Shown here: positions 11,539 through 21,068 of the stretch, piece by piece
Numbering within the stretch: position 1 is the stretch's first letter
Layout of the letters: each line of letters begins with the position of its first letter
Source of the DNA: Haematobia irritans
Lineage: Eukaryota; Arthropoda; Insecta; Diptera; Muscidae
Assembly: GCF_050003625.1 (NCBI RefSeq)
Contig: NC_134398.1
Location: 93,129,248-93,193,247, forward strand
Length of the DNA stretch: 64,000 bases
Direction: 5' to 3'
Made by a program: the position numbers and the translations under genes
The notes under the pieces: generated by a model
The model's database searches: none
Seen by the model: the letters and a program-made list of their open reading frames with translations, nothing else
Told to the model about the DNA's origin: nothing

Positions 11539-12023
11539 AGCCCTGTATGATTTCATAAGTGGACTTTCGGCTGCGATGTCTTTCTTACTGGGCTTCTTGT
11601 TCTCTTCATTTGCCGAAATAATTTTGTTCAAAATGGGATCTTTACGCTGTTCTGTTGGCCAGTCCACTCCAGATTCGATGTGTAACAGCCGAATATCAAC
11701 AATCTCCTCCTTATGTTCAGCTTTCGAGCAGTGCTTGCATTCTATACTGCAAGGTCGACGTGACAAAGCGTCAGCGTTACCATGTTTTCCACCTTTTCTA
11801 TGCTCGATACTGAAATCATAGCTTTGGAGCCTCTCGATCCAACGTGCCAATTGAGCTTCCGGATTCTTGAATTGAAGCAACCATCGTAGAGCTGAGTGAT
11901 CAGTCCGATGACCTTCTCCTTGCCGTCTATCTGTTGAGATAGCACACCTCCAATACCATACGCGCTAGCATCTGTATCCAAAACAAATTTTTCGCCCGGA
12001 ATAGGATACGCTAGAACAGGAGC
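11470..12023 (-). pseudogene. Gypsy-1 RNase H and linker, internally deleted
   Basis: The RNase H start (DTDASAYGIGGVLSQ) and its end (ARWIERLQSYDFSIEHRKG...NADALSRR) are both recognisable, but in different frames. Most of the central region (the usual ...YASR...KELLA section) is absent between about 11890 and 11920. Loss of the central catalytic part makes the domain non-functional. The rest is the tether to the integrase. Confidence 0.8.
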
Positions 12024-12901
12024 TTAACATAAAAGTTCTTTTAAATGTTGGAATGAATCCTCCTGTTCGTCGCTCCACTGGAACTTCTGACCTTTTTGCG
12101 TCAATTTATGGAGACTAGCGGCGATGCTGGCGATGTTTGGGACGAATCGTCGGTAATATGTACATAACCCAAGGAAACTTCTTAATTCGTGGAGATTTCG
12201 AGGTCGTGGCAAATCTCTGACAGCTTGGATTTTGTCTTCATCGGTGGATATGCCCTCTGCAGTCACATGATGACCCAGGTATTTAACTTCCCGCTGAAAA
12301 AGAGAGCATTTCTTTGCGTTAAGGCGTAGACCAGCGGCTGACAATTGCTGGATAACGTCTTTCAAGTTCTTAAGGTGCTCGTCAAATGTTTTGCCCATCA
12401 CTATGATGTCATCCAAGTATATCAAGCACGATTTCCAGTGCAACCCCTTCAGTACCCGCTCCATCAATCTTTCGAAGGTAGCCGGAGCGTTGCAGAGCCC
12501 GAACGGCATTACATTGAATTGCCAGAGACCGCCATTAACGCCAAAAGCCGTATTTTCCTTGTCTTTCTCGGCGATCTCTGCTTGCCAATATCCACTCTGC
12601 AAATCGAGCGTAGAAAACCATGTTGTTCCGGCTAGTGTGTCCAACGTGTCATCAATGCGTGGAAGCGGATAACTGTCCTTTTTGGTGACATCATTCAGTT
12701 TTCTGTAGTCCACGCAGAATCGGGTACTTCCATCTTTCTTTTTGACCAGCACAACTGGGGAACACTTGATGACGGCTCGATCACACCACTCTCCGCCATT
12801 TCCTTTATGAGCTTTTGAACTTCGTCTCTTTTTGCCAGGGGAACACTTCGTGGTGCCTGTTTTATGGGCCTTTCTTCTGCGGTTTTAATTTCATGTTTCA
12901 C
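12024..12901 (-). pseudogene. Gypsy-1 reverse transcriptase
   Basis: The reverse transcriptase core is well preserved from [18 protein letters not shown] through [24 protein letters not shown] and the catalytic YLDDIIVMG, to the [13 protein letters not shown] thumb block. The first about 50 residues (from [14 protein letters not shown]) lie in a different frame, separated by a small deletion near 12750. The catalytic core frame is open for 242 codons, but it is disconnected on both sides. Confidence 0.9.
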
Positions 12902-12910
12902 TACAAATGT

Positions 12911-13661
12911 TCATCCTTGATTTCCCTTTTCGGAAGCAAAAGCAGAGGCGTTTTTCCACAACAATTGCTTGGCTTTATTTCTCTCTGACGGCGATAGATG
13001 ACGTGTCCAAGCCTCGACATACGCTTCTAGATGTTTTCTCACTGCTCCATGTGTCTTTGATGAGTTGCCTTCCAAATTGACTATTGCCTCGTCTGGTGTA
13101 CATTTGCCAATGTCAGAAAATTTTACAATTTGCTCGTGATTGTCAGACAAGTTCAAGACACGAACTGGTATTAGTCTCTCTTCGTTCTTTGTTACCAGGG
13201 CATTTGCTATCAAGATGTTTTTGCTTTTGTTTTCTGCTGGTTCAACAACCCACAATTGGCCGACTGCACAATCTCCATTCATAGAAACCCATATAATTGC
13301 TTCGGCATTCGGTGGTATAGACTCTGACTGGCTCGTTGTCAAACGTCTGACAGGTGTATTCTCGTCGTACCCCACGTTTACCGTTATTTCGGTATCGCAC
13401 CATGTTATTACACGACGCTTCATATCCAGATTGAGACCAAAAGCAATCATGAAATCTGCTCCAATTATAACTTCATCTACTATATCGGCCACAATGAAAT
13501 CATAAGTAACGGATATGATAGCAATAGTTAATTTTACGGCCACCTTTCCATATACGGTTGCGGGTTCCCCTGTAGCCGTGCGTAGCTTGACTCCAATCAG
13601 TGGTGTAACTTTTCCTTTTACAAAATAAGATCTCCATCGTCTGTGGAAGCCAGCTCTTGCC
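12911..13661 (-). pseudogene. Gypsy-1 protease region, active site not found
   Basis: The C-terminal half of a retroviral-type aspartic protease is recognisable (ATGEP..., then DEVIIGADFM at the position of the family's 'ILG.DF' block), followed by a linker to RT. I cannot find the DTG active-site triplet upstream; the frame breaks near 13625 with a stop. The protease N-terminus therefore appears deleted. Inference from the family layout. Confidence 0.65.
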
Positions 13662-13679
13662 CCGCTGAACTAGCTCGAT

Positions 13680-14965
13680 TTAGTTTAAAGGTGACTCACT
13701 TGACTGTGGGGTCACCTTCTTATGGCTATTGTTTAATGGAGATGGTGATGTGGATCTTGACCGTTTGCGTCGTGCTTTGCATTCTCGAGCTAGATGTCCC
13801 GGCTTATCACAGTTATAGCATTTGATTCGGGATTTAGTTGCATCCTGTTTCAATTCTTGCATTACCTGCTTCATTGCCTCTTTCATCGAGTCAATGATAG
13901 ATTTCGATTCTTCACACTCGGTCTCTACTCTGCGTACTTTGTGAATTTGAGGCCGTGCCAACAATCTCGCAGTTTCTTGCGCAAGTGCAAATGTTACTGT
14001 TTCTGCGAATGTAGCCTTTTGTGACGCATATCTTGCACATTTTATTTCTGGGTCTCGAATGCCATTCACAAAGGTCTCAATTTTGATGCGGTCCACAAGT
14101 GGGTGACTCTCTCCGCTCAACTCTACCTCTTAATTCCATTCTAAAAATGTCTTGCTTATGTTCTCCACCGTACTTGCGTTGTAGTGCAGCTATTACTTCG
14201 TTATAGTTATTTCTGGAAGAAGTTGGGATACTTTGTATTACATCGGCAGCATTACCCTTCAATGCCAACAGAAGTTCAATTGCTCTGTCGTTGTCATTCC
14301 ACATGTTTCTGGATGCCACCGTCTCAAATTGGAATTTGAAAACATCAAATGAAGATGAGCCATCAAAAACAGTAGTTTTGATTTTTGGGCCGTCGATTAC
14401 GCGCACGGGACCACCTTTAATTTCCAGGTCAGCCATTTTTTTCTCCAGGTGTGGAAGTTTCTCATCGTGAACCACAATTTTCTCATCTACGGAAAGAACT
14501 TTCTTATCCAATTCTATAATTTGACCTTCTATATGGTCCACACGTTTCTCCATGCTTTCAGAAATTTCTTGAAGTTTTTCATTGAGAATTCTACAATTTT
14601 CGTCCATCTTTTTTTGAATTTACGTCGAATTTTTCTTCCAATTTTCTAGAATTTGCTTCCATTTTTAGAGCGTTTTCTTCGAGCAGTGTTCTTGAATTTT
14701 CTTCCATTTTTAGAGAATTGAGCATTGAGGTGTAATCCACAACACTTGAAGCCGCAGATGGATTTTCTACACTGCTGGTATTGACGAGTATTGATTCGTC
14801 AATGTCCTCCTTATAATCAAACTCATGCGTCGCAATGTCTATATTACGCCGTTCAAACTCTTCCAGTAAACGCTTTTGAAGCTGGGCCTTATTGCCTGTT
14901 GTCGGCAGCTCCAGTTTGCTCAATTCCTTTTTTAAGTCTTCCACACGAAGCTCATGAAACTTCAT
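13680..14965 (-). pseudogene. Gypsy-1 gag, two frameshifts
   Basis: Gag would form the virus-like particle and package RNA. The N-terminus (MKFHELRVEDLKKELSKL...) resembles a SAP-type helix-extended-loop-helix. A long coiled-coil-like region follows, then a capsid-like region with FKFQFETVA and the ALQRKYG block. Near the end is one CCHC zinc knuckle (CYNCDKPGHLAREC) and a basic tail. The reading is split at an A-run near 14600 and again near 14100, so at least two indels are needed to explain it. The start at 14965 is the first ATG after the primer-binding site. Confidence 0.85.
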
Positions 14966-14984
14966 TGTCGATTTTTTTCGTTAT

Positions 14985-15000
14985 TTCATTTCCGACACCA
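14985..15000 (-). other. Gypsy-1 primer-binding site
   Basis: Two bases inside the 5' LTR the element strand reads TGGTGTCGGAAATGA. TGG matches the universal CCA end of a tRNA, and the following bases resemble the 3' end of a tRNA-Leu, as used by mdg3-type elements. The tRNA identity is inference from memory. Confidence 0.7.
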
Positions 15001-15002
15001 AT

Positions 15003-15607
15003 TGTTACGTTTTTATATTTAGGCGTTTTTAATTACCCGACAATTAAAATACTGTTCGTTTCAATAACGTTAATCTACAATTTATTTACTATGACTTCAC
15101 TTTACAATTCGTTCACACTGATGTTATTCGTTTGACGCTTTAATTAAGACTGACTCGTTAGCAGCATGCGAGCGCTTTTATATATGACGGTCTGGCTATA
15201 CAGGAACATTCTGGCAGCACTACAATATTCTGGCAACGCCAGAACATTCTTTGACAACGCTAGAAGGATCTACGACCATTAAGTTATTCATCTGGTGGCT
15301 GCCAAACACATATACACTCACATTGATATATGCTCGCACTACTACAACAACAATGACAATAGACAATGAGATGAAATGAGAATGCAAAATAACAAAGCAA
15401 AGGGGTTGTTATTCTATGAGAGAGTAAGAACATTCCGATATGAAAATAAGCAAACAAAAGAACATAAAATAAATTAAAGAAAGTACTAGAAAATGATTAG
15501 ATGATTCCAACAAGTGATAGCGAAATTTTATCGTTACAATTTGAAATTTTAAATTAACGGAAACTAATTTAAATAAACTTATATCTATAATTATCAAATT
15601 CGTAACA
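15003..15607 (-). repeat. Gypsy-1 5' LTR (right)
   Basis: A 605-bp LTR, upstream in element orientation, flanked externally by ATAT. Diagnostic variants include GGCTATACAGGAAC near 15193 and CATTGATATATGCTCGCACT near 15322; the second-half variants are shared with the solo LTR at 6334-6937. Confidence 0.95.
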
Positions 15608-16892
15608 ATATTACTAAATTAAAATAGTAGATGTGAATTGCTTTGTATACTGAAAAAATATTGTCGTGGGACCAAAGATTTCATGTCCTTAAAATACGAA
15701 CGCGAATTTTGGTTATAATAGCATTTGAGAATTTCTCTTATATAAACTGTTTTCCTTGTCCAAAAGCCGATAAAGTCGTTTTGTCCTTATACGAGTAGTT
15801 AAGTGATTCAACTTAAAAATCTGTATCTTTTCATGAAAGAAGACTAAGGTCAAATCTAAAAATTTCTTAAAATTAATGATATAGTCATTAAATTTGTGGA
15901 GTTTTTGTATCTTGACCACAAACCAAAATAGCGTTCAAAAATAGAAGATGTTTTTCAACATTTTATTCTTATTAAAGTCGAGTCTGAATTTGGAAATTTA
16001 AGTGGTCGTTAGCACGTTTTTGAAGCACTGTGATAGCTCATGAAGAAAAAGGTGAAAAAAACGAATGAATTCAAATTTGACTCGGAATCAATACCAAAAT
16101 CATTAGTGTACAAAATCTTTGGAACCGAACATAGAAATAATAAGGGAAATAAAGTTTTGAATGTGGTATTATTTTTTTTAACATCAAAAAAATGCAATAA
16201 AAAAATTCGAAGTGATAGGATCAAAACAAATCTGCTATTTATTAATGGAATGGATTTACATTTACGAAGATTGGACAACAATAGGTTTGTATGGGAAGTT
16301 TTCGAAAAAATTTATTCAGTATAAACTTGCAAGACAGTTAGAATGGGTTTTATTCTCTTGGGTAAAATTAGGAGAATTGTACACGTTCACGAATTTATGA
16401 TTAATTCGGTTAAAATATATAATATATTGATATTTTCTAATGCAGTTCTATGTGACATTGTGCAATATATCACACATTGGACTTGTTGGTGATTAAGTTG
16501 GCGTATCGGCGCACGTAACGGACGAATTTTAGAAATTCCTTTTTTGTATAGTTTACGTCTTCCACATTCCATTTGTTAGAGCCTAATTGAAAATTCCCCA
16601 CACATCACATCACACTTTATAACCCCTCGTTGTGAAAATTGTTTGAAATTTTAAGTGAAGGATTATTCGTTACATGTTGAATTTTTATTGTTCTTACCAT
16701 TTTTGTTGAGATATTTTGGTACCTTGAAAAGAAGATTCTTGGACGAAAGTGCAGTGTCTTGCTGTTGTGCTGTTGAGGCATGAGTATTCAGGCTCGATCA
16801 CAGGCTAGGAAAAGAAGTAGACCGGAATTATTTGACGTGAATCGTTCCATAACATATTCTTTGAGGAAAAAAGGAGTAAAACTCTTACCGAC

Positions 16893-17233
16893 ATGGATCA
16901 AGCGACTGGCAGTTCTGATGCGCCTGGTCAGATTATGGATATGTCCCTAACAATAAATGCGAGTGCATCAGGCACGAATACTTTAGGGCCCCTTTATTTG
17001 CGCGATGTTACAAGTGGACGGGAACTACAGCAGGAGTCTGGGCATAGTGAAGGTCCGTTACAGGGTGAAGGATTAGGTTACCATCGCATTTTGGAAAACC
17101 GGATGCAAACAGTGCAGTCCGAAATAGGCGATATCCGAAAGGCAATAGGTGAATTGTCCAAAGCTGTGAGGGATTTGACCAGTTTAGCGACAGGCCAAGC
17201 TAGGGTTGAAAACACTGCCAAGAGTTCACGAAT
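16893..17233 (+). pseudogene. gag-like N-terminal fragment, copy 3
   Basis: Nearly identical to the copy at 8223 (one visible residue change, Q to L near residue 19) and likewise ends at the hAT left terminus. Same unrecognised gag-like N-terminus with a heptad stretch. Confidence 0.55.
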
Positions 17234-18616
17234 TAGCGTTGCCAATTTAGCTTTTTTTCCGCTAGATTTGGCTTTTTTTTTGAAGACGTTTAGCGGGGAA
17301 AAAATGCATTTAGCTTTTAGCTTTTTTCTGGCTGTTTTTCATGACCATTTTAGCTATTTTTGGCCCTTTTATTTTCGAGATGTTCCTATTGCAATATGGA
17401 TAAAACTTCGATTTTATCTAAGCCTTGCTGCAAGAATAAGGTTTTCCACATATTTCAAAGCTCATTTGAAACATTAATAATTATTCCGGCCATTATGCGG
17501 GCATTTTGCAGCAAATACACACTGAAAAAAAAGCATGCCCGGTTCCAAAGATTTTGTCTTTACTTTAAAAATTTTGGTATTGATTACGAGCCAAAGAAGC
17601 GGAGAATACAAGTAAGGATACATTTTTGACACTATTCTCTTTTAAATTTGGGTTTTGTGTACTTGCTTCTAGGAAGCAAATTTTAATTTTTCGCTTTTTC
17701 AGCTTTTTTTCTTCATATGCTATCAAAGTCCTTTAAAAACGAGTTAACGACAACTTTATTTTCCAAATTAAGACTTGACTTCCAGTAGAAATTATGATCT
17801 GTCAAGTAATAAACGTCTTTAAAATGAAGTGTTGAAAAATATGTCCTATATTTGAACGATTTTTTGCTTTGTAGTCAATATGCAAAAAGGCAACAAATTT
17901 AAAGACAATTTCATTAAATGTAAAGATTTTTTCTGAGTTATTAAAGTCAAGTTGACCTTAGCCCAAACATTTTTTCTTTCATGTTATGATACCCATTTTT
18001 AAGTGAAATCACTTAATTATAAGGATAATACGACTTCATTGAAAAGTTTATTGACTTTTGGACAAGGAAAAAAACTTTATGGTAGAGAATTGCGTCTTCC
18101 GTGCTAAGCCAAATTTGCATTCGTATTTTAAAGACATGAAATCTTTGACCTCACGACAATATTTTTTTCAGTGCACCTTGTTGTAAAGTTTTTTCCTCGT
18201 ATTCATAAAAGTTATCGTAAACTTTAAATCTACTATTACCATACAAATTCCTTATATAAAATGTCAGTAAATTATTAGGAATATTAGCATTTGACTCGTT
18301 TATTCTTTTTATGTTATTATAATATTTCAAAGTTATTATGATATTACTAAATTAAAATAGTAGATGTGAATTGCTTTGTATACTGAAAAAATATTATCGT
18401 GAGACCAAAGATTTCATGTCCTTAAAATACGAACGCGAATTTTGGTTATAATAGCATTTGAGAATTTCTCTTATATAAACTGTTTTCCTTGTCCAAAAGC
18501 CGATAAAGTCGTTTTGTCCTTATACGAGTAGTTAAGTGATTCAACTTAAAAATCTGTATCTTTTCATGAAAGAAGACTAGGGTCAAATCTAAAAATTTCT
18601 TAAAATTAATGATATA

Positions 18617-18716
18617 CCTCCATATTCATACACGTTAATGTAAACATTAAACCTACGATTACCATACAAATTTCTTCGATAAACTGTCATTAAATTATTA
18701 TGAATATAGGCAATAG
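18617..18716. repeat. extra block in arm 2 of copy 3
   Basis: About 100 bp absent from copies 1 and 2. It resembles, with mismatches, the loop-proximal sequence of arm 1 (CGTATTCATAAAAGTTATCG... near 18198), in the same orientation. It appears to be a duplicated and diverged piece of the inverted-repeat centre. Confidence 0.65.
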
Positions 18717-19679
18717 TCTTTAAATTTGTGGAGTTTTTGTATCTTGACCACAAACCAAAATAGCGTTCAAAAATAGAAGATGTTTTTCAACATTTTATTC
18801 TTATTAAAGTCGAGTCTGAATTTGGAAATTTAAGTGGTCGTTAGCACGTTTTTGAAGCACTGTGATAGCTCATGAAGAAAAAGGTGAAAAAAACGAATGA
18901 ATTCAAATTTGACTCGGAATCAATACCAAAATCATTAGTGTACAAAATCTTTGGAACCGAACATAGAAATAATAAGGGAAATAAAGTTTTGAATGTGGTA
19001 TTATTTTTTTTAACATCAAAAAATGCAATAAAAAAATTCGAAGTGATAGGATCAAAACAAATCTGCTATTTATTAATGGAATGGATTTACATTTACGAAG
19101 ATTGGACAACAATAGGTTTGTATGGGAAGTTTTCGAAAAAATTTATTCAGTATAAACTTGCAAGACAGTTAGAATGGGTTTTATTCTCTTGGGTAAAATT
19201 AGGAGAATTGTACACGTTCACGAATTTATGATTAATTCGGTTAAAATATATAATATATTGATATTTTCTAATGCAGTTCTATGTGACATTGTGCAATATA
19301 TCACAGATTGGACTTGTTGATGATTAACCAGCTGATAATTGCAAGTTTACTGGGAAAAATGTTTTTACTAGGAAATATAAACGAAGGACGAAAAATTTGT
19401 GATAGTAATCAAAATGTATCGAGTACGCAAATAGAGCTAATATGACATAGATTTTCTTACAGTCTCACAGAAATGGAATTAAAATTAATACAATTAAAAT
19501 AATATGCATTTTAAGTGAAATAAAGCCTTAAAGTTTGTTAAATTTCAATCAAAAATGTGACTTTTGATACAAAAAAATTTAGCTTTTTTTCTAGCTATTT
19601 TTTTAAATTTTTTAGATTTTTTTGGCTAGTTTTTTGGACAAATCTAGCGTTTTTTGGTGAAACAATTCTGGCAACGCTG

Positions 19680-19738
19680 TCACGAAGTGACCCTGTAACA
19701 CCGGGAAACGGTCCAAATAGTAATGGGGTGACTGCTTC
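19680..19738 (+). pseudogene. gag-like fragment resuming after the hAT element
   Basis: Directly after the right TIR and target duplication the frame continues SRSDPVTPGNGPNSNG and about ten more residues, in phase with the fragment interrupted at 5223. It is soon lost in an interspersed repeat. This supports the hAT insertion having split one gene. Confidence 0.7.
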
Positions 19739-20310
19739 AACTACCATAAAATATATACCGATCGACTCAGAATCACCTCCTGAGTCGATCTAGCGCTTGG
19801 CGTCCGTCCGTCTGTCCATGTATTTGTTGTTCACAGGATTTCGGTCGCAATTATTAACCGATTTTGATGAAATTTGGTACAGGGAGTTTTTTTGGGCACA
19901 AGGACGAACGTTATTGAATTTGGAAGAAATCGGATCAAATTTAGATATAGCTCCCATATATATGTATTGCCCGATTTCGACAAATGGGGTCACGTTGCAC
20001 TTTTTTTACTAACCGATCGTCGTCAAATTTAGCACAAAATAATCTTCTGTATCACCCTTTAAGTCTGAAAATTTCATCGAAATCGGTTCAGATTTAGATA
20101 TAGGTCCCATATATATGTATCACCCGATTTTGTCAAATTAGGTCATAAAACCCTTATATATCAACCGATCTTACTCAAAGTTGGCGAAATGTAATCTTCT
20201 ATAGCACTAACTATATGTGCAAAAAATCATCGAAATCGGTTCAGATTTAGCTATAGCTCCCATATATGTACCGCCCGATTTTTCTAAATGAAATAAAACT
20301 CAATTGAACA
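19738..20310 (+). repeat. fly interspersed repeat with internal CCCATATATATGTAT modules
   Basis: It begins near a hairpin GATCGACTCAG/CTGAGTCGATC (about 19758-19790), followed by GTCCGTCCGTCTGTCC. It then holds three related modules ending in AAATCGG, TTTAGATATAG(C/G)TCCCATATATATGTAT and CCCGATTT. I associate this pattern with very abundant calyptrate-fly repeats. No coding capacity is credible. Fragments of what looks like the same family occur at about 34395, 42150 and 45612. Confidence 0.65.
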
Positions 20311-20340
20311 AATAATACAATGTTTGTACTATAATTTTCT

Positions 20341-20460
20341 CGAAGAGGAGCGGAGCAGAGCGGAGCGATTTTTTTTTCTCGGAGCGGAGCGAGGAACGGA
20401 GCGGTTTTTTTTTCTCCGGAGCGGGAGCGGAGCGGAGCGAAAAAAATGGACCGCTCCGGA
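20341..20460. repeat. GGAGC microsatellite with T-runs
   Basis: Irregular GGAGC/GGAGCG repeats are broken by two runs of T and one of A. The apparent open frame through it is compositional. It abuts the 5' end of LINE B. Confidence 0.9.
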
Positions 20461-20465
20461 TCCCT

Positions 20466-20927
20466 CGTTTATCCTAAAGAAATTAGGATCAGTCGACCCA
20501 AGCACGTTGTCGGCTGAGCAAAGCGATTCCTTAAAATGGGCTCAAGGAATTCTTAAAGCTGGAAAAAGGGAACGATCACCGGATGAGCTGCCATCCTCTA
20601 AACGGGATCAAAGATCGTTTGCCTCAGTTGCAAAAGACAGCCTTGTGATGGCTATTATTAATAAAGGAGCATTGGACGGTATGATTCCAAGGCAAAAATG
20701 GGGGGAAATTGGGAACGCGATGTCTGGTGTCTACTCAGAGGTGCGAAAAAAGTTTCCCGGACAAAGTCATCGACGGCAAGATGCTGGATGGTATCAAGGA
20801 CGATATAAGTTAATAGCTTTTGCAGACCAGAGGTCTATGGATTGCTTTAAAGCTGCATTGATGCTAATTGGTGAAGTTTGGGAAGGAGCCGCTTTGGAGT
20901 TAGTCGATAAAAAAGACATACCGGCTA
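20466..20927 (+). pseudogene. LOA-like LINE B, ORF1 5' segment
   Basis: About 150 residues homologous to the central part of LINE A ORF1 (FILKKLGSVDPSTLS..., the KRDQRSFASVAKDSLVMAI block, GWYQGRYKL). It is 5'-truncated, starting at about residue 78 of the LINE A protein. It ends at ATACCGGCTA, where LINE A inserted, and continues at 25953. The frame is still open in this segment. Confidence 0.85.
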
Positions 20928-21010
20928 GGTTAGGTTAGGTTAGGTTAAAGTGGCAGCCCGATTAAGATTCAGGCTCACTTAGACTATTCAGTCCATTGTG
21001 ATACCACATT
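20928..21010 (-). repeat. LINE A 3' tail shared with the SINE
   Basis: On the sense strand this is a TGGTATCACAATGGACTGAA-type segment followed by a TGCCAC segment and four AACCT units (TTAGG on the other strand). The same tail ends LINE B (29652-29728) and the SINE at 54487-54834. Confidence 0.9.
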
Positions 21011-21068
21011 AACTAAAAGTACCTATTACATATGGGCACTTCTAGTTTTAACCGCTGAACCTTCTTGA

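Larger units (their letters stand above)
9677..15607 (-). mobile_element. Gypsy-1, full-length Ty3/Gypsy retrotransposon (defective)
   Basis: A 5,931-bp element on the minus strand with two LTRs of 605-608 bp (TGTTACG...CGTAACA), a primer-binding site, gag, pol and a polypurine tract. The flanking 4-bp duplication is ATAT (9673-9676 and 15608-15611). The unoccupied site with a single ATAT is present in tandem copy 3 at 18341-18344, which proves the boundaries. Gene order gag-PR-RT-RNase H-IN is that of Ty3/Gypsy (Metaviridae). All coding domains carry frameshifts or deletions although the LTRs still look close to identical. No env-like frame is visible. Confidence 0.95.
7827..16496. repeat. 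tandem unit copy 2 (contains full Gypsy-1)
   Basis: Second head-to-tail copy; about 2.73 kb without the Gypsy-1 insertion. Its left part shares variants with copy 3 (extra gag codons, TTTTTGACAC near 8955, AGCTTTTTTT near 9031). Its right part shares variants with copy 1 (GTTTCAAG near 9131, CAAGATGCAAAAAAGG near 9208, and the Gypsy insertion). It is therefore a chimera of the other two. Confidence 0.9.
16497..19327. repeat. tandem unit copy 3 (empty site, extra 100 bp)
   Basis: Third copy. It has no LTR: the target reads as a single ATAT at 18341-18344, the pre-insertion state. Private changes (GTCAAG near 17801, CAATATGC near 17877) mark it off from copies 1 and 2. It has about 100 bp of extra sequence at about 18617-18716. 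At 19327 it runs on into the ancestral remainder of the hAT-like element. Confidence 0.9.
5224..19679. mobile_element. hAT-like non-autonomous element, enlarged by duplication
   Basis: The left end CAGCGTTGCCA (5224-5234) is the exact inverse of the right end TGGCAACGCTG (19669-19679). Both ends are flanked by the 8-bp direct repeat TCACGAAG (5216-5223 and 19680-19687). Eight-base duplications and CAG-initial TIRs are hallmarks of hAT transposons. Subterminal TTTAGCT-type words cluster near the left end and degenerate forms of them near the right end, as expected for transposase binding sites. Removing the element and one duplication copy puts the two halves of the gag-like frame back in phase. 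Judged from copy 3, the element without later insertions is about 2.4 kb. No transposase frame is present. Confidence 0.85.

Noticed and set aside
19758..19795. Helitron 3' end (hairpin followed by CTAG)
   Set aside because: The hairpin GATCGACTCAG/CTGAGTCGATC is real and CTAG follows, but there is no matching 5'-TC terminus, no A/T insertion signature can be shown and CTAG directly abuts the stem.
19557..20012. Open frames of 71-78 residues around the hAT right end and the fly repeat
   Set aside because: The first fuses the hAT terminus to the gag remnant; the second lies in the interspersed repeat and is interrupted in related fragments.
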